From positions 1 through 64,000 of the forward strand of contig JBAXUS010000003.1 of the NCBI GenBank assembly GCA_037129555.1: a DNA stretch of 64,000 nt, written 5' to 3'. The position numbers and the translations under genes are program-made. The notes beneath the pieces are model-generated. The model did not search any database. It was not told the origin of the DNA and saw only the letters and a program-made list of their open reading frames with translations. This stretch comes from JANXLS01 sp037129555. GTDB lineage: Bacteria; Planctomycetota; SZUA-567; H5-PLA8. How positions within the stretch are numbered: position 1 is the stretch's first letter; each line of letters opens with the position of its first letter. This document shows, piece after piece, positions 16,416 through 24,227 of this stretch.

Positions 16416-18281
16416 ATGGCATCGGGCATCGGCATTGACATCGGTAACGACTCCATCAAAATCGTGCGCGTCTCCGTATCGCGGGGGAAGGTTGCGGTTA
16501 CGGGCGCGATGAAAATTCCGCGCAATTCTCCAGCGTTGGGCGCCGACGCGACTCAACCGGAAAAAGCTGGCTCTGACGGCAAGCCAGAGAAGAAGAGTGG
16601 CGACGCGTTTTTTGTTCCTACTGCGCTTGGAGCACTGATTAAAAGCGCTGGATTTGCTACGACGGGAACGGTCGGTGTCACTGGCCGTGAAGTCAACATC
16701 CGCTACTTGAGCGTTCCGCCCGTTCCGCCTGACAAATTGCGCATGCTTTTGAACATGGAACTGGCCGGCAAGCTCACGGGTGGAAAGATTCAGGACGACG
16801 TGCCGGCGGTCACGTACGACTGGCGCATTTTAAATGTCAGCGGCGGATTGAAGAGCGATCTGACGATCATGGCCGGGATCGCGAAGAACGATTTTCTGCT
16901 CGGCGCCCACGCGTTGTTGAAGAAAGCATCCATCGCTGCTGAAACGCTGACGCCGTCCGCGTTCGGATTGGTCAATGCGTATCTCAGCACTCAGACACCG
17001 CCGCCGGGCGAAACCGTCGTGCTCTGCGATGTGGGCCACGACTTGCTTGAAATTGCAGTCATCGAAGACCGCAGCGTTCTCTTTGCCCGCAGTGCCGCTG
17101 GGGGCGGAAAGAAGTTTAATCTTTCGCTCGATAAAGTGCTGCAAACCGGCTCCGAACGCGCGGCGGTTTTCAAGCATGATCGCGCCCGGATTTATCCGGA
17201 AGGTGCGGAGATGCGCAGCAAGCAGGACGAGAATTTCCAGCCCGCTTTGCGCGAAGGGGCCGACGCCATCGCTGCCGCGATTCGCTCGTCGATCATGTTC
17301 TGCCGAACACAGGCGAAACTGCCGAAGCTGGACTTCACGCGTGTGTATTTATCCGGCGGTGGCGCGCGTTTGAAAGGCTTGTGCGATTACCTGGAAAAGA
17401 AGCTCGCGCGACCCGTCCAGCCGTTGAATGTGGCTGCGGGCGTCAACCTCAGTGGCTTGCGCCCGGACTCGGCGCTGCTCTTTCAAGACGCGATTTCGGA
17501 TATGTCGGTCGCGCTGGGATTGGCGGTGATCGATGCGGATCACAAAGCCGTCCACTTCGATTTCGTGCCCGAACCGATTCTCAACCGCCGCTCATTCTGG
17601 CGCAAAACGGTGGTTGGAATTGCCGCTGGCGTGGTGCTCATCGCCGGGCTGGTGCCGCCATATTTGTACGCTCAAAAAGCGGCGGCGGAATCCGCCAGCG
17701 TCGTTGCGAAGTTTGACGAATTTCAGAAGACTGCGGACAAAGACAAGAAGGAGTACGCGAAATTCGTTGAACAAAAACGGATGCAGGCGGCGAAGGCGGA
17801 TTATTATGCTCGGCAGACGCGCATGGACCGCGTGTATGTTGAATTGTTGCGCGTCGTTCGCGAATCGACGCCCAAGCGTGTGATGCTGAATTATGTCGGT
17901 CCGCCCATTGGTGAAAGCTCGGGTACCGGATTGGGTTCGTGGAAAGCGACGGATCAGCCGATTCTTGATTTCGTGATTCGTGGATCGTACGACAAAGAAG
18001 AATACCCCGAGCAAGCCGCGCCGCCGCGCATCACGATCAATGAGGCGTGGAACGGTAAGCATGACAAGGATGACAAGATCATTGTCGAAGGCATGCGCGA
18101 CAAATTGTTGAAAGTACCGGGCGTCAAAGAAGCGAATCTCGTCGCGCTGGCGGACACTGATCCCGCGCTGGGAGCCAAGCTTGATAAGGAAGGCAAGAAA
18201 CCGTTTCAGGCCACGATCAAATTGCGCGACCCGGCGACGCCGTTAAAGGCTGCGCGCGAATCGAAAGAGGCGAAGCCATAG
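16416..18281 (+). CDS. PilM-PilN (GspL-like) fusion protein
   Basis: This 621-residue protein has an actin-like PilM domain (about 1-380). It shows the nucleotide-binding start GIGIDIGNDSIKIVRVS, the PilM-type PVPPDKLRMLLNMEL segment, DVGHDLLEIAVI and VYLSGGGARLKGL. After it come one membrane helix (about 397-415, TVVGIAAGVVLIAGLVPPYL), a coiled-coil stretch and a periplasmic alpha/beta domain. That C-terminal half matches the layout of PilN or GspL, so PilM and PilN are fused as in GspL. The family forms the inner-membrane scaffold linking the cytoplasmic ring to pseudopilin assembly. It is the first gene of the cluster. Confidence 0.82.
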   Translation: MASGIGIDIGNDSIKIVRVSVSRGKVAVTGAMKIPRNSPALGADATQPEKAGSDGKPEKKSGDAFFVPTALGALIKSAGFATTGTVGVTGREVNIRYLSVPPVPPDKLRMLLNMELAGKLTGGKIQDDVPAVTYDWRILNVSGGLKSDLTIMAGIAKNDFLLGAHALLKKASIAAETLTPSAFGLVNAYLSTQTPPPGETVVLCDVGHDLLEIAVIEDRSVLFARSAAGGGKKFNLSLDKVLQTGSERAAVFKHDRARIYPEGAEMRSKQDENFQPALREGADAIAAAIRSSIMFCRTQAKLPKLDFTRVYLSGGGARLKGLCDYLEKKLARPVQPLNVAAGVNLSGLRPDSALLFQDAISDMSVALGLAVIDADHKAVHFDFVPEPILNRRSFWRKTVVGIAAGVVLIAGLVPPYLYAQKAAAESASVVAKFDEFQKTADKDKKEYAKFVEQKRMQAAKADYYARQTRMDRVYVELLRVVRESTPKRVMLNYVGPPIGESSGTGLGSWKATDQPILDFVIRGSYDKEEYPEQAAPPRITINEAWNGKHDKDDKIIVEGMRDKLLKVPGVKEANLVALADTDPALGAKLDKEGKKPFQATIKLRDPATPLKAARESKEAKP

Positions 18282-18306
18282 GAGTGAGATTAGGTTGTTT
18301 GCTGTT

Positions 18307-18504
18307 AGCCCCGAAGGGGCGAAATAATGTAGCCAAGGGCGTAAGCCCTGTGTGAAAGTGGTGTGCTAAATGTTAGCCCTGAAAGGGCGGTATAAAAGGG
18401 TGGCGAACCGAGCAATTTATGCCGCCCTTTCAGGGCAAACAATCAATGAACGTTCAAACCCAGGCCTTACGGCCTGGGCTACATTAGGTCGCCCCTTTGG
18501 GGCT
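18307..18504. repeat. Compound inverted repeat inside the secretion cluster
   Basis: Three elements fill the 282-base gap between two cluster genes. Element A (18307-18352) has the hairpins AGCCCCGAAGGGGC and AGGGCGTAAGCCCT. Element B is a 21-base inverted repeat with arms 18376-18396 and 18416-18436 and only one mismatch. Element C (18459-18504) is a diverged copy of A in the opposite orientation, containing CCCAGGCCTTACGGCCTGGG and GCCCCTTTGGGGC. Another relative lies at 51600-51695. Such elements resemble widespread intergenic repeats, from memory. Confidence 0.8.
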
Positions 18505-18563
18505 GTACTGCAAGGGAATTTGAACCGTAATTGGGGCTGCATTGCACTAGAATTGGAACCGTT

Positions 18564-19607
18564 ATGTTTTTTGAAAAAAATAAAAACCTTATGATCGCGA
18601 CCGGTGCTGTGGCGCTGCTGTGGGTGATTTTGTTTTACACGCTCGTCGCCCCGAGTTGGGAGCAGGCTCAGGCGGCTCAGGAGGCGGCTCAAGCTAAACG
18701 CAAAGCGTGGGAAGCGTCCACGAATGCGGAGAAGGAACGCAAAGAAGCCAAGGAAGACAAGCGCAAGAACGAGTTCAAAATCCGCAAGGAAGCTGAAGCG
18801 GATTTGACGCGTGCCAGCGAAGTGATCGATGTGAAATCGAAAGAGTTGCGAAAAATTGAATTCGGAACCAAGGACTCGCTGCGGTCGTTCAGCGTGGCAT
18901 CCGTCGGTAAGAACGGCGACACGAAGAATCTGCTGAACGAGAAATTGAAGCAGACGAAGGACCGCGCGAACGCGATAGTTCGCGTGAAGCTTGAGGCTGA
19001 AAAGCTGTCAGTTCGCTTTGGTGAGGACACGACGAGCGACGCGTTGAATTTATTGCGACTCGCGATGGTGGACCGCTTTTTGACCGCGTGCAAAGACGTC
19101 AAAGATCCCAGCACAAAGGACTGCAAGATCGAAGAGATCGCAGGCCTCGATTACTACAAACCTGAAATCATCCAACTCCCGGATGCTGAGAAGACGAAGG
19201 AAAAAACCAGCGACGAAGAAGAGGTCGCCGAAACGAAAAAACCGAAGGCAAAGGGGAAGGATAAAGATAAGGAAAAGGATGCGGACAAAGCCGACGAGAT
19301 TGAACGCCTCGTGGCGATTCCGATGAAGGTGCTGGTCCGCGCGCCCGAACGTTTCATGGCTCAATTGCTGTACGAATTGGGGCAGCCCACATCCGGTCGG
19401 CCCGACGGTGAAGACCGGCGCGGCTATTTCTGCGTAAAAGGGTTTCACGTTTCGGTGTCGAACGCCTCAGCCAGCACGGGTGAGAAATTGCTTGAAATGA
19501 GCGTCGCCGTTTCGGCGTTGTTGCGTGAATCGGAAATCAAAGCGCTTGGCATCACGTTAAAAAGCGACGGTCGAGGAAGCAGTCGGCGCGAAGTGGAATC
19601 TTATTAG
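18564..19607 (+). CDS. PilO/GspM-like coiled-coil membrane protein
   Basis: This 347-residue protein has a short N-terminus and one membrane helix (about residues 10-31, MIATGAVALLWVILFYTLVA). A long charged coiled coil rich in Lys, Glu and Ala (about 35-110) follows, then a Lys-rich low-complexity insert (about 210-245). The C-terminal alpha/beta region contains LVRAPERFMAQLLYELG. This layout, right after a PilM-PilN fusion, fits PilO or GspM, which pairs with PilN/GspL in the periplasm. Sequence similarity is too weak to be sure. The ATG at 18564 places the helix at the N-terminus. A large inverted repeat separates it from the preceding gene. The next gene starts eight bases after its stop. 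Confidence 0.6.
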   Translation: MFFEKNKNLMIATGAVALLWVILFYTLVAPSWEQAQAAQEAAQAKRKAWEASTNAEKERKEAKEDKRKNEFKIRKEAEADLTRASEVIDVKSKELRKIEFGTKDSLRSFSVASVGKNGDTKNLLNEKLKQTKDRANAIVRVKLEAEKLSVRFGEDTTSDALNLLRLAMVDRFLTACKDVKDPSTKDCKIEEIAGLDYYKPEIIQLPDAEKTKEKTSDEEEVAETKKPKAKGKDKDKEKDADKADEIERLVAIPMKVLVRAPERFMAQLLYELGQPTSGRPDGEDRRGYFCVKGFHVSVSNASASTGEKLLEMSVAVSALLRESEIKALGITLKSDGRGSSRREVESY

Positions 19608-19614
19608 GACCATT

Positions 19615-20064
19615 ATGAAAGACTGGATCATCGAATTTCTCGACGCACAATTGGGACGCGTGCTGTTGGTCGTGGCGCTGGCGTGGACTGGGTGGAGCGT
19701 CTATGCCAATTGGTACGCTCCGGTACCGAAAGAATTGACGGAGGCGAAGGCCAAACCGGTCTATGTCGAAGTCGATACGAATGCGAAATTGCAGGACGAC
19801 AAGGAAGTATATTTCGCGTCCGGCGGCATTGACCCGTACATCGTCCCCGGATTGTTTGTCTTCGTTCCGGAGAAAGTGCTGAAGCAATTCACGCCGGTCG
19901 ATTTGGACATCCCGCCGGTGTCGGTGAAACGTCCACCGCAGATTCTGCCTGAGCCGGGGCCGTCGTTGGAAGGTGCCGACAAGTTGCCGAAGTTCGGTGA
20001 TGAATTCACACCGCCGTCTGCAGCGGATTTGGCACCGCCGCCCAAGACGTCTGGACCTAAATGA
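19615..20064 (+). CDS. Small membrane-anchored proline-rich protein of the secretion cluster
   Basis: This 149-residue protein has an N-terminal amphipathic segment and one membrane helix (about 14-31, GRVLLVVALAWTGWSVYA). A periplasmic region follows that becomes very Pro-rich (residues 100-149, with PPVSVKRPPQILPEPGP). Its position after the PilO/GspM-like gene and its anchor-plus-Pro-rich layout recall PilP or GspC. Those proteins connect the inner-membrane platform to the secretin, but there is no recognisable HR or PDZ domain. Function is therefore inferred from position only. It starts eight bases after the previous stop, so the two genes are probably co-transcribed. Confidence 0.6.
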   Translation: MKDWIIEFLDAQLGRVLLVVALAWTGWSVYANWYAPVPKELTEAKAKPVYVEVDTNAKLQDDKEVYFASGGIDPYIVPGLFVFVPEKVLKQFTPVDLDIPPVSVKRPPQILPEPGPSLEGADKLPKFGDEFTPPSAADLAPPPKTSGPK

Positions 20065-20081
20065 CGGGCTAAAAGCCCGTC
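20063..20081. repeat. Hairpin repeat, GACGGGCT family, copy 2
   Basis: GACGGGCT (20063-20070) pairs perfectly with AGCCCGTC (20074-20081) over a three-base loop and is followed by CTACTTTCA. It overlaps the stop codon of the preceding gene, just as copy 1 at 10135-10157 overlaps the kinase stop codon. Confidence 0.65.
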
Positions 20082-20135
20082 CTACTTTCACGCAGTGCGG
20101 CGCTTCATTTTTACGTCTCAAACTTAGTGGTTATT

Positions 20136-22538
20136 ATGAATCCAATCGCTCCCCCACCCTTCTGTGTCTTCTGCCCCCGCTTTTGCAGCCTCGCCGTCGC
20201 GTTGTGCTGGGTGCTGGCCGGGAGCGTTGGGACGTCGTGTTTTGCGCTGGACGATGATTCTGATTTCAATGTGCTCAAAGAAGACACCATTATTCTGAAG
20301 AGCGGCGAAAAGCTACTGGGCCGGATTACGGAGCAAGACGACGGCAGCTACCAGTTCAATGGCGGACGATTTGCCCGGACGCTGCAGAAAAGTGAAATCA
20401 GCGTCGTTCGCAAGAAGGCCACGAAAGAAGAAGAGTTGGATCGACTGGCGAAAAAGTATGCCAGCGACGGGCCCAATATGCTGCGCATCGCCACGAAGGC
20501 GACGACGCGTTTCAATCTCAACGCGCGCGTGATTCCGATTCTCGAACGCTTCGTCGCGGCGCGCAATGATGAGGGCTGTTCGCAGTTGCTGGGTTCGCTG
20601 TATTTGAATGCGGATCAGGCCGACAAGGCGCTGCGCATTGGTGAAAAGCTGGTGGATCGCGATCCGAAAAAGCCGCGCAATTTGATGCTGCGCGGCAAAG
20701 CGCTCGCGATGCTGAACAAAGTCGAAGCGGCTGAGAAAGATTTGACGACGGCTTACAAACTCGCGCCCCAGGACGACGAGATTGTGCTGGCGTATGCTGA
20801 TTTGCAATTGCGTTTGGGCAAGGCGGACGCTGCAAAGAAGATCTTCACTGATGTGATCGCGTCCAATTCGCGCAACGCGTCGGCGCTGTCGGGGCTGGGG
20901 TTTGTTCAGATTCGGACGGGTGAATTTCCGGCGGCTGAGCAGTCGTTTCAAAAGGCGCTGGAAATCAACTCGGAATTCCGCAACGCGCTGATCGGCCTGG
21001 CTACGGCGGAGATGATGAACAAGCGCTACGACGACGCGTTCGCGGATAGCAATCGCATTTTGAATCTCGACAACAACTGCGCCGAAGCGTTGCAGATTCA
21101 AGCCATGGCGTTGATCTACAAAGGTGACCCGGCGTCGCTCGCGAAGGTGGACGACAAGAATTACATCAAAGACTCGCTCGAAGCCAAACCGAATCAGCCG
21201 CGCTTGCTGTTGGCTTGGGCTGCGATGCTGGATCGGCAGGCGAAATTTGACGAGATGAGAACGTCGAAGGATAAAGATCCGAATGGCGGTGCCGGGTTAC
21301 CCAAAAAGCTCGCGGCGACGCAGAAGTTGAACGAGGTTCTCAACAGTGATGCGGCGGACAGCTACATCCAGTATTTCATTGGAGAACGTCGCTTCCGTGA
21401 GGCTGAGGAAGCCAAGCGCCGCAACGAACCGGCTGTTGTCGAAACCGCGTTGGGTAAAGCGGAGGACGCGTACAAGCGCGCGGCCAAACTCAGTCCGAGC
21501 TACGCGCCTGCCAATGGTGCGCTGGGCGCGACGTTGTTGCGGCGGAAGAAATATGACGAAGCGAAAGCTGCGTTCGCCAAAGCGATTGAATGCGATTCGA
21601 CGTCGCAGGATGCAGCCGATTATTTTGCCGGCCAGGGTCTCGCACTGCTGCAATCGCGGAACTTTGAACAAGCGTCCGCGCTATTTAAAAAGGCACTCGC
21701 TCTGGATCCGACAAACGCTCCGGCGCATTGCGGTCGTGGCTACATTGCCAATTGGGAACGCGACAAGGATCGTGCAATTGATGGCTTCCAAAAGGCGCTC
21801 GCGTCCGACGGTGATTGCGCTTATGCAGCGAATGCGTTGCAGCAGATTTATAAGCAGGACGACCGCGAAATGGAGTACGTGCATTTCTCGGGCAGCGAAT
21901 GGCCCCAGGGTTGGAAGCCGTTCAATCCGGGGCAATTGAAATTCGTGTTGAGCAACGGGCAGGCTGCGATTATTGGAACGCAAGGTCAGGCGCAGGGCAC
22001 GCGGTTGGACCTCGCGCGGCAGTTTGCTCCGGCGTCGAAATTCGAACGGCTCGAAGCCGATTTGAACATCTCACCGAACACGCCAGCTGAATTTGGATTG
22101 CGTGTCGCGTCGGGCACTGGACCATCGCCTGCGTTTGAACTTCAGTTCGGAAAAGACGCGAGCAACGAGCTAAAAGTCTGGGTGCGAGACAGTTCGATTA
22201 TGAATCCGGAATGGAAGACGACGGGCAAGGAATGGCCGGCGTCCGGGCGCGTTCGTTTGGGAATTGAAACGGAAGGGTTCACGCCGACTGAAGGCCTGTG
22301 CAAAGTGATCGTGAACGGTGTCACCATTGGGCGCGTACCGTTGAAATTCCAAGCGGTTCCAAAGACGTTGTCGATGGGTGTTTTCTTGATCGCCACGCCG
22401 AACGCGGCCATTAACGCGACGATCAATAACATTGCCATCGTGAAACGCGGCGCTTCGGATACGATGAAAGACAACACGGGCGACGTGAAATTTATCGCTG
22501 AACCTGACAAGCCTGAGAAGACAGACGAGAAGAAATAA
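20136..22538 (+). CDS. Exported TPR protein of the secretion cluster
   Basis: This 800-residue protein begins with a signal peptide (hydrophobic FCSLAVALCWVLAGSVGTSC, cut near CFA-LDD). A small beta domain follows (about residues 45-95, DTIILKSGEKLLGRI). At least eight TPR-like helical pairs cover about 130-600, with typical spans such as ALSGLGFVQIRTGEFPAAEQ and ALNPxN-like ends. The C-terminal beta-sandwich (about 605-780) resembles jelly-roll/ConA-like domains. The ATG at 20136 is preferred over the GTG at 20127. In pilus and secretion systems, TPR lipoproteins such as PilF help secretin assembly, but this protein is much larger. Its role as a periplasmic or surface scaffold for the cluster is inferred from position. 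Confidence 0.7.
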   Translation: MNPIAPPPFCVFCPRFCSLAVALCWVLAGSVGTSCFALDDDSDFNVLKEDTIILKSGEKLLGRITEQDDGSYQFNGGRFARTLQKSEISVVRKKATKEEELDRLAKKYASDGPNMLRIATKATTRFNLNARVIPILERFVAARNDEGCSQLLGSLYLNADQADKALRIGEKLVDRDPKKPRNLMLRGKALAMLNKVEAAEKDLTTAYKLAPQDDEIVLAYADLQLRLGKADAAKKIFTDVIASNSRNASALSGLGFVQIRTGEFPAAEQSFQKALEINSEFRNALIGLATAEMMNKRYDDAFADSNRILNLDNNCAEALQIQAMALIYKGDPASLAKVDDKNYIKDSLEAKPNQPRLLLAWAAMLDRQAKFDEMRTSKDKDPNGGAGLPKKLAATQKLNEVLNSDAADSYIQYFIGERRFREAEEAKRRNEPAVVETALGKAEDAYKRAAKLSPSYAPANGALGATLLRRKKYDEAKAAFAKAIECDSTSQDAADYFAGQGLALLQSRNFEQASALFKKALALDPTNAPAHCGRGYIANWERDKDRAIDGFQKALASDGDCAYAANALQQIYKQDDREMEYVHFSGSEWPQGWKPFNPGQLKFVLSNGQAAIIGTQGQAQGTRLDLARQFAPASKFERLEADLNISPNTPAEFGLRVASGTGPSPAFELQFGKDASNELKVWVRDSSIMNPEWKTTGKEWPASGRVRLGIETEGFTPTEGLCKVIVNGVTIGRVPLKFQAVPKTLSMGVFLIATPNAAINATINNIAIVKRGASDTMKDNTGDVKFIAEPDKPEKTDEKK

Positions 22539-22547
22539 GCGGAACGT

Positions 22548-22564
22548 GCCGGCGAGACGCCGGC
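22548..22564. repeat. GCCGGCG hairpin between cluster genes
   Basis: GCCGGCG (22548-22554) and CGCCGGC (22558-22564) form a 7-base-pair stem with an AGA loop in the 57-base gap before the first pseudopilin gene. The wording GTGCCGGCGAGACGCCGGC resembles known intergenic repeats. TTTTT follows 13 bases later, so partial termination is possible. Confidence 0.55.
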
Positions 22565-22595
22565 GGTACAGGGTCTTTTTGGAGCTCGAAAACAC

Positions 22596-23096
22596 ATGCG
22601 CAGGACGCCCTCAGGATTCACGTTGCTGGAATTGCTCGTGGTCATCACGATCATCGCTATTTTGGGCGCGGCGATCATGGCGTCCATGGGCGCGATTCAG
22701 CGCAATACGCGCGTCAATTTGACTAAGACGCAGTTCCAATTGCTGAAATCCGCGCTGGATCGCTACGTCGGTGATTTTGATGATTACCCGCCTTCTGAGG
22801 GCGACGCCTTGAAGGGGGCGCAGAGTCTTTTCGCGTGTTTGACGACCACGAAAAAAGGCGGGCCGTATATTCAGGCCGGCGACATCCCGACTGTGGATCC
22901 GACCGGCAACGGCGACACGGCGTTCGCGGATCAGTTCAAGCATCCTATTTATTACCTGCACCACCGCGACTACCACAATCAAGTTCCGAACAAGCACGAT
23001 TTCCGATTGATCTCGTGGGGTCCGAACGGGCGCTACGAAGATGGTGATCGCAACAGCGACGACATTGTGAATTGGAACAAAGACAAGCCGGAGTAA
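22596..23096 (+). CDS. Major pseudopilin, GspG-like
   Basis: The 166-residue prepilin has a short leader MRRTPSG cut after G7, then FTLLELLVVITIIAILGAAI with Glu at mature position 5 and a long hydrophobic helix. The soluble part contains YVGDFDDYPPSEGDAL, FKHPIYYLHHRDY and FRLISWGPNGRYEDGDRNSDDI. The last resembles the calcium-binding C-terminal loop of GspG (GPDG...DDI). GspG builds the periplasmic pseudopilus of type II secretion systems. It is the first of five consecutive pseudopilin genes and ends three bases before the next ATG. Confidence 0.88.
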   Translation: MRRTPSGFTLLELLVVITIIAILGAAIMASMGAIQRNTRVNLTKTQFQLLKSALDRYVGDFDDYPPSEGDALKGAQSLFACLTTTKKGGPYIQAGDIPTVDPTGNGDTAFADQFKHPIYYLHHRDYHNQVPNKHDFRLISWGPNGRYEDGDRNSDDIVNWNKDKPE

Positions 23097-23099
23097 GCC

Positions 23100-24227
23100 A
23101 TGTCCGTCGGCCCTCGACATTCGATGATTCACGCGGCTCGACCGGTACGACATGACATCGCCCCGGGGCGCGGTGTCACGCTGCTTGAAATGATCGTCGT
23201 CATCGGCTTGATCACGCTGCTGCTCGGAATGGGCGTTGGCTCGTACATTGCGATGTCGAAGAGTTACAAAGAAGAAGGTGCGGCGTCGCAGATTGATGTG
23301 ATTCTGCGGCAGGTCCGGAATTCAGCGATTGGATCGCAATCGCCTGCGTGGGTCGAGATTAATACGGAGACTCGTCGCATCACGCCGTGGGCGTCGCGGA
23401 CTGTTGCGCTGTGGCATTTTGAAGATTGCGACGATTTCAATCACACCACCGGCTCCCGGCATAATGCTGTGTTGCGCGGCGCCAAGCATGATCGCAACGG
23501 CAAGATCGGAAAGTGTGCGCGACTGGCTCCCGGAAATTATGTGGATGGCGGCAACGATCCGGATTTTGATCTTGAAGACGGTGGCTACATCGAAGCCTAT
23601 ATACGTCCGCTCTCGGGCGATTTCACTGGCGATAATTTCATCTTCTCCAAAGACGGCGCGTTCTCGTTAAAGATCGGCAAGAAGGGTGTGCTGATCGGTG
23701 AGATTTCTGGCGACGGAAAACGACCGCTGACGAAAGTGTTCAGCAAGACATATAGAATTGCGCCGGGGCGCTGGACGAAAGTGGCGTTTGCGTGGGACCG
23801 GAATGTGACGCGCGTCATGGCTGATGATTTGGTGCTCGCGACCGGTCCGGGCGCGACGCCGCCGGTCAATTCGAACTCGTTTATTGTGGGCAGCGAATCG
23901 TCGAGTTTTGAAGGGTTGGTCGATGAAGTGCGCGTCCAAGCGGCCATTGCTGGGAACAAACTGGAAGTCAATCCAACCGTGACGATCACGCATAACACGG
24001 CCCCGTGGAACGCCATTTATTTTGGGAGCGACGGTGCGCTGGATATGCGGTTCCACGGCGGTCCGGTCCGTATCACGCTTGAAAGCGAAGGGCGTATTCG
24101 GGGCGTTGCAGTCGATATGTTTGGCACACCGACACGACTTGAATTGAAGAAAAAAGGTGAGGTGGACGAGTCTGAATCAACTCCTGAACCTGAGCCGAAA
24201 CCGAAAGCGAAGGCGGTGAAACCATGA
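23100..24227 (+). CDS. GspH-like pseudopilin with a LamG-like domain
   Basis: In this 375-residue protein the leader ends at G25, followed by VTLLEMIVVIGLITLLLGMG with Glu at mature position 5. The stretch after it (QIDVILRQVRNSAIGSQSPAWVEI) matches the GspH/FimT pattern. Residues about 98-285 form a LamG/concanavalin-like domain, seen in ALWHFEDCDDFNHTTG, GGYIEAYIRPL, RWTKVAFAWDRN and SFEGLVDEVRV. GspH-type sequence resumes near residue 300 (NAIYFGSDGALD ... RITL). The C-terminal tail is rich in Glu, Pro and Lys. Ordinary GspH is about 170-200 residues, so the LamG domain looks inserted. Its stop overlaps the next start by four bases (ATGA). Confidence 0.82.
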   Translation: MSVGPRHSMIHAARPVRHDIAPGRGVTLLEMIVVIGLITLLLGMGVGSYIAMSKSYKEEGAASQIDVILRQVRNSAIGSQSPAWVEINTETRRITPWASRTVALWHFEDCDDFNHTTGSRHNAVLRGAKHDRNGKIGKCARLAPGNYVDGGNDPDFDLEDGGYIEAYIRPLSGDFTGDNFIFSKDGAFSLKIGKKGVLIGEISGDGKRPLTKVFSKTYRIAPGRWTKVAFAWDRNVTRVMADDLVLATGPGATPPVNSNSFIVGSESSSFEGLVDEVRVQAAIAGNKLEVNPTVTITHNTAPWNAIYFGSDGALDMRFHGGPVRITLESEGRIRGVAVDMFGTPTRLELKKKGEVDESESTPEPEPKPKAKAVKP

